Shown here piece after piece: positions 1 to 5,762 of a stretch of 64,000 nucleotides of DNA; positions within the stretch are counted from its first letter, which is position 1; the number at the start of each line of letters is the position of its first letter. The notes under the pieces were generated by a model that did not search any database, was not told where the DNA came from, and worked only from the letters and a program-made list of their open reading frames with translations. The DNA lies in the NCBI RefSeq assembly GCF_024802625.1, contig NZ_CP103371.1, positions 3,534,001-3,598,000 on the forward strand, given 5' to 3'. The DNA is from Massilia sp. H6 (lineage in GTDB: Bacteria; Pseudomonadota; Gammaproteobacteria; Burkholderiales; Burkholderiaceae_D). The translations under genes were made by a program, and so were the position numbers.

Positions 1-344
1 ACCTGGACGGCGTGCTGGCCACGGTAGTGCGCTATTTTGGCGGGGTCAAGCTGGGCGCTGGTGGACTGGTTCGCGCTTACACGGACAGCGTGGCGCAAGC
101 CTTGTTGCAGGCGCAAAAGGTGCCGATCATTAAGCTGCTGCAGCTGCGCTGCACGGCGCCGTATGCGCTCGAAGGCATGGTCAGGCGTGAGCTCGATGCA
201 GCCGGCGCCCGTCTCGACGCGGTCGCGCATGGCGACGACGTATTGTTCGAGTTCAGCCTGAAGGCAGAAGAAGCCGTTTCACTGCGCATCCGCCTGGGCA
301 ACGCCGGCCACGGCCGTATTGCCTGGCCAGGGATGGACCAGTAG
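1..344 (+). CDS. yigZ: YigZ/IMPACT-family protein, C-terminal part (5' end outside window)
   Basis: The reading frame is open from base 3 of the window to a TAG at 342-344, so only the C-terminal part of the gene is present. The segment VVRYFGGVKLGAGGLVRAY is the signature of the YigZ/UPF0029 (IMPACT) family; it is followed by a second small domain of about 70 residues, as in YigZ proteins. The biochemical role of the family is unsettled, with links to translation control in eukaryotic IMPACT. The GTG at 12 is an internal Val codon, not the start. The gene converges on the HDOD gene 33 bases downstream. Confidence 0.85.
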   Translation, partial: LDGVLATVVRYFGGVKLGAGGLVRAYTDSVAQALLQAQKVPIIKLLQLRCTAPYALEGMVRRELDAAGARLDAVAHGDDVLFEFSLKAEEAVSLRIRLGNAGHGRIAWPGMDQ

Positions 345-377
345 CGCGTTTCAGCGCGCATGGCGGCACGCTTTGGA

Positions 378-1193
378 TCAGACCAGGGTGGCGTCGCCCA
401 AAGCCTCGGCAGTTTCCCCGGCCTCTTCAAGCAGCGTCCGCACCATGGCGGCGTCGAGCGGGCCTGCATCCGGCCCACTCTCGCCCGCGGCCAACGACGA
501 GGCCACTTGTGCATAGCGGTTGGCCAGCAGCAGCGTGTCGAGCAGGGTATGCGGCTCGGGATTGAGGGCGCCGTCGCGTAGCGCGGCAATGGCCTGGGCC
601 ACGTCGGACGGGATCGACAGCTTGCGAATGACTTCGGCACTGACGACGTCTTCGCACAGCGCGCTCCAGTTCTCGGGATCGTCGTCGAGCAATCCAGGAA
701 ACTCGTCGGCGCGCGAGAGCAGGTAGAAGCCGCCGACTTCATGCACGATGCCGGCAAACAGCGCGGTATCGGGATCGACACGGGTTACGCGGCGCGCCAG
801 CACCTGGGCCAGGGCAGCAACCTGGACGCTGTGCGCCCACAATTGCTCGGCCTTGGCACGCAGCACCGGATCGGCGATGCGGTGGCCGAACTGGCGCACC
901 ATCAGGGCTGCGACCAGCCCGCGCAGGCGGCGGTAGCCGATGCGCAGGACAGCCGCGCGCACATTGGTCACTTGCACGCCACCGGCGCTGAAGGCGGCGG
1001 TGTTGGCCAGGGCCACGGTGCGGGCCGCCAACTGCGGCTCGGACAGCACCAGCCTGATCGCTTCTTCGACATGGCAGTCGGGATCTTCCAGCGCGAGCTG
1101 CAGGCGCAGCACGGCATTCACGCTGGTGGGAAAGGTAATGTCTCCACGCGCGGCCTGGGCGGCGATGTATCCGAAAGCTTCAAGTTTGTTCAC
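378..1193 (-). CDS. HDOD-domain protein
   Basis: An HDOD protein of about 271 residues. The first 200 residues contain the HDOD pattern: an N-terminal helix set with FPTSVNAVLRL, then SEPQLAARTVALANTAAF, LRIGYRRLRGLV and the HD-like stretch LFAGIVHEVGG. HDOD proteins are non-catalytic relatives of HD phosphohydrolases and usually act in signalling or cell-cycle control; the specific role here is unknown. The GTG at 1193 was chosen because a perfect TATAAT (1200-1205) lies 6 bases upstream. An in-frame ATG at 1223 is the alternative, but it has no convincing Shine-Dalgarno and its codons would span the TATAAT. Confidence 0.8.
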   Translation of the reverse strand: MNKLEAFGYIAAQAARGDITFPTSVNAVLRLQLALEDPDCHVEEAIRLVLSEPQLAARTVALANTAAFSAGGVQVTNVRAAVLRIGYRRLRGLVAALMVRQFGHRIADPVLRAKAEQLWAHSVQVAALAQVLARRVTRVDPDTALFAGIVHEVGGFYLLSRADEFPGLLDDDPENWSALCEDVVSAEVIRKLSIPSDVAQAIAALRDGALNPEPHTLLDTLLLANRYAQVASSLAAGESGPDAGPLDAAMVRTLLEEAGETAEALGDATLV

Positions 1194-1199
1194 GTCGGC

Positions 1200-1205
1200 A
1201 TTATA
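1200..1205 (-). promoter_or_regulatory. TATAAT -10 box at the HDOD gene start
   Basis: A perfect TATAAT on the minus strand ends 6 bases before the GTG at 1193, so transcription would begin at or next to the start codon (leaderless mRNA). No good -35 hexamer is visible at 15-18 bp spacing, so this is a moderate call. Confidence 0.45.
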
Positions 1206-1254
1206 ACCCCGGTGCAAGACCATCCCGCCAGTCAGTCATTACCTTCTATTCAAG

Positions 1255-1284
1255 AAAAAAGCCCGTACGCAAGCGTACGGGCTT
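1255..1284 (-). terminator. Rho-independent terminator of the BON-domain gene
   Basis: An 11-bp perfect stem (1259-1269 with 1274-1284, AAGCCCGTACG) with a four-base loop is followed on the minus strand by a run of six T. It lies 28 bases beyond the stop of the BON-domain gene. Confidence 0.93.
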
Positions 1285-1311
1285 CAGTACCAGCTGCAAC
1301 TACGCGCCGGT

Positions 1312-2244
1312 TTATTTCACCTTGATCGCGTTCTGGACACGGGTCACGCCGTCGACGCCCTTGGCGACTTGCTCGGCACGCTCGGCTTCCGCTTTCGACT
1401 CGGCAAAGCCGCTCAGCATGACCACGCCTTTTTCGGTCTCGACCTTGATTGCCAGTGCGCTGGTGTTCGGCGCCTTGACCAGGCCAGCCTTGATCTTGGT
1501 GGTGATCAGGGCATCGGACAGGTTCGAGGCGCCGCGCTCGCCGGCGCGCTCGGTCTTGGCGGCGGCAGTGGCTGCTGCCGCTTCGGTACGGTCGCCGGCA
1601 TCGACGGCGGCCATGCGGGTCTTGTCGCCGGCACGCTCGGCCGCAGCAACAGCCTTGCTGCTGTCGTTTTCAATGATGCAGGCAGTCTTGTTGCCCTGCT
1701 GTTCGCATTTCTCGACAGCGGCGGCCTTGACCGGATCCTTGGTGTCGGTGGTAGCGATCAGGCCGCCATCGGTATCGGCCTTGGCGGTAACGGCCGCGCC
1801 TGCAGCGGTGGCGCCGGCGGCGCTATGGGCCATGGCGGTGTCTCGGGTGGCTTTGCTATCGGCCAGCGCGGCGGTACGGGCTGCCTTGGCGTTGGCCTTG
1901 CAGCTGTCTTCCTGGTCGCCCTTCATGGTCTCGCATTTTTCTTCGGCCAGCTCGTACTCGGCTTCGGCCAGCTTGCGGCGGGCCGCGTCACGCTTGGCCG
2001 GCGTATTGTCGTATTTGGCAACCGCATCGAGTTCGGCACGGGCGCGCATCACGTCGGCCTGGTCTTCGCAGACGTCTTCATCCTTGAGCGCATCGCATTT
2101 CTGCTTGGCTGTCTTGTGGTCGGCCGCGATCTTGTCCATCGCAGTGCGATAGCCCGCGGTATCGGCTTTCTGGGCAAAAGCAGGGGCGGCGGCGATCGTG
2201 GCGCCGGCGACGGTAGCCAGCAAAGTGGCGAGGAGCTTGTTCAT
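1312..2244 (-). CDS. Exported BON-domain protein with three Cys pairs
   Basis: 310 residues. Residues 1-24 form a Sec signal peptide ending in APAFA. The C-terminal 68 residues (about 243-310) are a BON domain, as in OsmY: LITTKIKAGL..., GVVMLSG and VQNAIKV. BON domains are thought to bind phospholipid or peptidoglycan-associated partners in the periplasm. The middle is Ala- and charge-rich and probably helical. It carries three Cys pairs (50/59, 104/115 and 180/189) with 8-10 residues inside each pair, suggesting disulfide-stapled repeats. The start has a good AAGGA site and the gene ends at a strong terminator. Domain assignment is firm; the function is not known. Confidence 0.88.
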   Translation of the reverse strand: MNKLLATLLATVAGATIAAAPAFAQKADTAGYRTAMDKIAADHKTAKQKCDALKDEDVCEDQADVMRARAELDAVAKYDNTPAKRDAARRKLAEAEYELAEEKCETMKGDQEDSCKANAKAARTAALADSKATRDTAMAHSAAGATAAGAAVTAKADTDGGLIATTDTKDPVKAAAVEKCEQQGNKTACIIENDSSKAVAAAERAGDKTRMAAVDAGDRTEAAAATAAAKTERAGERGASNLSDALITTKIKAGLVKAPNTSALAIKVETEKGVVMLSGFAESKAEAERAEQVAKGVDGVTRVQNAIKVK

Positions 2245-2315
2245 GATGGTGTCCTTTTATAATCGGTTGTTGTGACAGAACCCATTAAACGCTCCCCGGC
2301 TCGAGACCATCTGTG

Positions 2316-2334
2316 CGACAACGTACACTTGTCG
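2316..2334. promoter_or_regulatory. Short inverted repeat, possible operator
   Basis: CGACAA and TTGTCG arms of 6 bp separated by 7 bases lie between the BON-domain gene and the HExxH gene, in the upstream region of the BON-domain gene. No binding protein is suggested by context. Confidence 0.25.
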
Positions 2335-2366
2335 ATAAAACATCATATTGACTGGCTGTTCCGACA

Positions 2367-3065
2367 TTACTCGGCATCGAGCAAGCCTTCACGCCACAGC
2401 TCGGCGGCGGCCTCGAAGGGCGCGGCGGCATTGCCGAAACGGGCGCCGTCACCCGCCAGCCGGACCCAGGCACGCGTATCGTGGCCGCTGCGCGGCACCG
2501 TGACCCGGTCGCGTACGCTAGATAGCCAGCGGTACACGCGCGCATAGTCGTCCGGGTTGCTGCGGCGCGTCCATGCCAGTGCGACCAGGTCGGCAAACCC
2601 TTCTTCGCGTCGTGTCTCGCGCATTGCCTTGGCGGCCTTGAGCAAGGACAGGTCGGCCGCGAATTCTTCGCCGATTTCCTCGAAGCCGGCCGGCAACGCA
2701 TTCCACGCCCCTTGCGCGTAGCGCCAGCAATGGGCGATCTCGTGCGCGGCCATCGCTTCGATCAGCGGTCCCTGCTCGGCTTCGGGAACCCCTGCCAGCA
2801 CGCTTTGCGCATCCGGATTGTTGCGCAGCGAAAGCACCAGCTTGCAACGGCCCTTGTCGAAACCCATCGCCAGCGGCACATCGCCAGTGCGCGGCCAAGG
2901 CTGGACGGTGATATCGAGCGGAAGCCGCATTTGCTGCGAATAGGCCAGCACCGGACCGGCAGCATCGAGCCAGCGCTGCTCAAGCACGGTCAGCTCGGCA
3001 GCGTTCAGCGGGGGCGTCATGCAGGTTGCGGCCAGCGTAGCAGCGAGCAAAATGGACTTGAGCAT
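2367..3065 (-). CDS. Secreted HExxH protein, putative metallopeptidase
   Basis: 232 residues with a signal peptide (about 1-22, ending LNA). Residues 108-112 read HEIAH, a zincin-type zinc site. About 22 residues later comes EEFAADL (133-139), where an acidic residue could be the third metal ligand, as in minigluzincin-like families. The rest is helical with no domain I can name. A GGAG site precedes the ATG. It sits alone between the BON-domain gene and a chemoreceptor-like gene. Either a small periplasmic protease or an inactive zincin-fold protein would fit; activity is inferred only from the motif. Confidence 0.75.
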   Translation of the reverse strand: MLKSILLAATLAATCMTPPLNAAELTVLEQRWLDAAGPVLAYSQQMRLPLDITVQPWPRTGDVPLAMGFDKGRCKLVLSLRNNPDAQSVLAGVPEAEQGPLIEAMAAHEIAHCWRYAQGAWNALPAGFEEIGEEFAADLSLLKAAKAMRETRREEGFADLVALAWTRRSNPDDYARVYRWLSSVRDRVTVPRSGHDTRAWVRLAGDGARFGNAAAPFEAAAELWREGLLDAE

Positions 3066-3165
3066 GGCAATTCTCCGGGGGACTATGAAATGCCTAACGG
3101 CAATTCCAATCCGGGCTAAAGCCCTGCTTGCAGCAATAATTTACGCTGTGTCCAAAAGCACAAGA

Positions 3166-3179
3166 GCTGCCACGGCAGC
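3166..3179 (-). terminator. Weak hairpin downstream of the receptor-like gene
   Basis: A GCTGCC/GGCAGC stem with a two-base loop is followed on the minus strand by a T-rich but imperfect tail (TCTTGTGCTTTT). It is placed 28 bases after the stop of the receptor-like gene. A weak candidate. Confidence 0.35.
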
Positions 3180-3206
3180 GCTTGTCGTCTGCCCCTTATC
3201 GCTTGC

Positions 3207-4499
3207 TTACGCCGACACCGCCTGGCATGCCTGTTCAAGCTTCTGCTCTGCCAGAACACCGGGCCGCGAGCTGCCGGCCACCTGCGCCAGGCATCGGGCT
3301 TGCGTTTCCAGCGCGGCGGCGGCGGCGGCTGCCTGCCGCACCAGTACCGCGTTCAGGCCAGCCGCTTCGCTCATCTGCCCGATCGCATCTTGGCGGCAGG
3401 GCTCCACGGTGTGCCCCGGCACGCCAGGGGTGATTCCGTCGATGACGTCGGTGACGCGGCGCACGGCAGCGACTAACTCGTCCATCCGCTCACCGGCTTC
3501 GTCTACAAGACGTGCGCCGGCCTCGACGCGGTCGACCGACAAAGCGACAAGTTCTCTGATGTCTTGCGCGGCCACCGCCGAGCGCTGGGCGAGCACGCTC
3601 ACTTCGATAGCCACATCGGCGAATGCGTGCCGTCGTTCGCCCGCGCGCGCCGCTTCGACCGCCGCACTCAGGGCCAGCAGGGTAGTCCGAAACGCCAGGT
3701 CGTCGGCTACGCCCATGATGTCGACAATCTTGCTGGACGAGGCATCGATCGTTGCCATCGCCTGGGCCAGCCGCGGCGCCGCCGCGCTTGCAGGGGACGC
3801 AGGTTGCGGCGCCGGCACGGCACGTTGCGCGAACTGGCGCCGCAGTCCCTGCGCCAGGGCCCAGGCGCCGAGCCCGCCAGCGACAATGGCGCTGATGCAC
3901 AGCAGCACCATCCAGCTAAAGAAACCGGATGCCGTGCGGCGCGCGGCGGCGGCATGTTCGTTCGCGATCTGCTCTTGCAGCCCGATGAAACCATTGATGC
4001 TGGCGAGCCAGTCGACGAAGGCTGGCGCAGCCTGTTGCGTGAGCAGCGCCGATGCTTGCGCCACCTGGCCGGCGGCGTGCAGGGCGGCCACGCGCTCGAT
4101 CAGCGGCCGGGTGCGGCGCTCCTGCTCCTTGATCGCGGCCAGCGCGTCTTTTTCGGCCGCCAGCGTATCCGGAAGCTCATGGAACAAGGCATCCATTGGC
4201 GAGGCAAAGCGGGCATACAGGTCGTCCTGGGTCTTGATCAGGCCGATCGGTGCGACGGCATGGGCCGCGTCCGGCGCCAGCACCACGTCGCGCAGCGCAA
4301 TGGACCGGTCACGCACGCTGGCGCGCAAATTGATCGCATAGCGCTGCTTGACGCTGGTGATGTTGTTAATGTGGTCGAGCGCGCGCTCGATCTCTCCCAC
4401 CCGGCCGATTGCCAGGGCGGACAGGACGATTATCAAAAGTATAAAGCTGCCGCAGCCAAACGCCAGGCGGGCGCCGATGCTCAAGGGCGTTGTGATCAT
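3207..4499 (-). CDS. Degenerate methyl-accepting chemotaxis-like protein
   Basis: 430 residues. Transmembrane segments lie near residues 11-31 and 193-217 and flank a helical periplasmic domain of the 4HB_MCP type. A short cytoplasmic helical region follows. Residues 265-320 keep part of the receptor hairpin (LALSAAVEAARAGE), but the tip is altered: ERRHAFADVA replaces the usual E-x-G-x-GFAVVA, and LALS replaces LALN. No HAMP domain is recognisable, and the signalling helices are shorter than in typical receptors (usually above 500 residues). It may be a divergent or decaying receptor. The ATG has only a weak ribosome site. Confidence 0.75.
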   Translation of the reverse strand: MITTPLSIGARLAFGCGSFILLIIVLSALAIGRVGEIERALDHINNITSVKQRYAINLRASVRDRSIALRDVVLAPDAAHAVAPIGLIKTQDDLYARFASPMDALFHELPDTLAAEKDALAAIKEQERRTRPLIERVAALHAAGQVAQASALLTQQAAPAFVDWLASINGFIGLQEQIANEHAAAARRTASGFFSWMVLLCISAIVAGGLGAWALAQGLRRQFAQRAVPAPQPASPASAAAPRLAQAMATIDASSSKIVDIMGVADDLAFRTTLLALSAAVEAARAGERRHAFADVAIEVSVLAQRSAVAAQDIRELVALSVDRVEAGARLVDEAGERMDELVAAVRRVTDVIDGITPGVPGHTVEPCRQDAIGQMSEAAGLNAVLVRQAAAAAAALETQARCLAQVAGSSRPGVLAEQKLEQACQAVSA

Positions 4500-4822
4500 A
4501 TTTAATCAGGCTCGAAGTCAACTGCCGAGTCGGCAAACGCAGCACAAGCGGCGCATTTATTGCCTTGCGGCAATTCTTCGACTATAGCATGGCGCCTGTG
4601 GCAATTGTCGCGACGACCACATCAAGCGGACGAAATCCGGCAGCACTGTTGCGTGGTTTCCAACAACACTGCCGGAAACACCACGATGCATTTACACGCC
4701 AGCTTCTTGCTGGGCGGCTAACATCGTTTAAGCGCAGCACGTCTAGAGGGGATTGCGTGCGCCATCGCACCGACCCCCTGCTGTGTTTCGTGTCACTCTG
4801 ACATCCATCACAGGAGAATGTC
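4500..4822. other. 323-bp intergenic region with stem-loops
   Basis: This stretch separates the receptor-like gene (minus) from the leader ORF (plus). It holds a stem-loop at 4637-4675 (arms CCGGCAG/CTGCCGG plus an inner TGTTG/CAACA, with a small bulge) and a smaller one near 4705-4719 (CCAGC/GCTGG). Neither has a T run, and no clear -35/-10 pair was found. A structured leader or small RNA is possible but unsupported. Confidence 0.4.
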
Positions 4823-4870
4823 ATGAACAATAAAACGACAGCGGCGCTTGGCCGCGAGGAGGCAGCATGA
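4823..4870 (+). CDS. 15-codon leader ORF coupled to the next gene
   Basis: ATG with a good AGGAGA site at 4812-4817 opens a 15-codon ORF (MNNKTTAALGREEAA). Its stop overlaps the start of the next ORF as ATGA (4867-4870). Inside the leader, GAGGAG provides the ribosome site for the downstream gene. The arrangement is typical of translational coupling. The peptide has no recognisable attenuator codons. It may be only a coupling device rather than a functional peptide. Confidence 0.5.
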   Translation: MNNKTTAALGREEAA

Positions 4871-5052
4871 GCAAGGCTTCACGCTACGAATGGCGCGACC
4901 AGCAAGCATCGCTGCAAGAGCGCATGAAAGGCTTCATGGAAAATCCGGGCACCGAACAACTCCAGGCCGTTCTCACCGAGATGCATGCCTACGCTGCCGC
5001 GGCGCAGGATGGGTCGATCGACATCCCAGAACGGTTCATCGCATTTAGCTGA
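4867..5052 (+). CDS. Small hypothetical protein, 61 aa
   Basis: A small, soluble, probably helical protein beginning MSKASRYEWRDQQASLQERM. There is no signal peptide, no transmembrane segment and no family I recognise. The ATG has a GAGGAG site 5 bases upstream and overlaps the stop of the 15-codon leader ORF. It ends 54 bases before the stop of the convergent gene at 5107. The good ribosome site and compact overlap support it as real. Confidence 0.65.
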   Translation: MSKASRYEWRDQQASLQERMKGFMENPGTEQLQAVLTEMHAYAAAAQDGSIDIPERFIAFS

Positions 5053-5106
5053 AAGATCCGACCCGAACAATGCCGCCCCGCGCAAGCCGGGCGGCATGTT
5101 TCATTT

Positions 5107-5424
5107 TCAGGGCCGTGTTTCAGCCGGTGCAGGCGGTGCGTGGTGCGATTCGAAATCGAACAGGCGGCTGAGGCAATACACCTTGCGCGGAGCGCGGTGG
5201 CGTTCGTGGATCTCGCGGGTAATGACTTCGACCCGGCGCGGCTGCAGCGCCACCTGGCGTGGATCGATGGCGTTCGGCCCCTCGCCGAAACGCGCCGCCA
5301 GCTGTTGGGAAATGCTGCCATGCACGAGCAAGGGCTCGCCGTGGACCACAGTTCGGAGCTCGAAGGCGCGGGATTCGGGCAGCACGAACACCGTGCCGAC
5401 GTATTCATTGCCGTGTTCATACAT
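5107..5424 (-). CDS. Hypothetical protein, 105 aa
   Basis: A small cytoplasmic protein starting MYEHGNEYVGTVFVLPESRA. The ATG at 5424 was chosen over an upstream in-frame ATG at 5475 because AGGAGA lies 8 bases before it and the extra N-terminal residues look non-coding. It has mixed beta-strand character in the first half and a basic middle (RRVEVITREIHERHR). I do not recognise a family. A perfect 9-bp hairpin lies just upstream in its presumed 5' leader. Confidence 0.65.
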   Translation of the reverse strand: MYEHGNEYVGTVFVLPESRAFELRTVVHGEPLLVHGSISQQLAARFGEGPNAIDPRQVALQPRRVEVITREIHERHRAPRKVYCLSRLFDFESHHAPPAPAETRP

Positions 5425-5610
5425 AGCAGTTTCTCCTGGCATTGCACGACCGGCGGCAAGTGGGCTTGCCGCCACACTGCCCCATCATAGCCGGTCGGTT
5501 CGAACACGGGCGCTGCTCACGATTGCAGGTGTTGCAGGCCCCTTGCCGCACCCGGCACAGAGCTTGCGTACTAAAACTACGACGACACAGTTGACTTACT
5601 TATGCGTCAG

Positions 5611-5667
5611 GAGTAGCTTCGCCTCGGTGTACTGATGAGCTACTCATGAGAGGTAGGCGAAGTACAC
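5611..5667. promoter_or_regulatory. Interleaved inverted repeats upstream of the isoamylase gene
   Basis: Three pairs of perfect arms overlap in 57 bp: GAGTAGCT (5611-5618) with AGCTACTC (5638-5645); TTCGCCT (5618-5624) with AGGCGAA (5655-5661); and GTGTACT (5627-5633) with AGTACAC (5661-5667). The pairs are not nested, so they could form alternative structures or be several operator half-sites. They lie about 70 bp upstream of the TATAAA box, a suitable place for an activator or repressor of the glucan enzyme. Confidence 0.45.
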
Positions 5668-5732
5668 GAAAGCTGATCAGCCGCGCATGCATGGGCTCTT
5701 ACCGGGGGCAAGTACTGCACAGACTGGTTGCA

Positions 5733-5738
5733 TATAAA
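5733..5738 (+). promoter_or_regulatory. Possible -10 box of the isoamylase gene
   Basis: TATAAA lies 24 bases upstream of the ATG and before the CGGAGA ribosome site. No good -35 is visible, which would fit an activator-dependent promoter using the inverted repeats upstream. Confidence 0.35.
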
Positions 5739-5762
5739 ACAGATCGATTTCGGAGACAAACA

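Larger units (their letters stand above)
5425..5762. other. 338-bp intergenic region upstream of the isoamylase
   Basis: The region holds three things. A perfect 9-bp hairpin (GGCGGCAAG at 5452-5460 with 5465-5473, loop TGGG) lies in the leader of the minus-strand gene. Interleaved inverted repeats occupy 5611-5667. A TATAAA (5733-5738) lies 24 bases before the isoamylase start. No coding sequence seen. Confidence 0.5.

Noticed and set aside
5495..5515. tRNA-like T-arm string (GGTTCGAAC) upstream of the isoamylase
   Set aside because: No acceptor, D or anticodon arms can be drawn around it.
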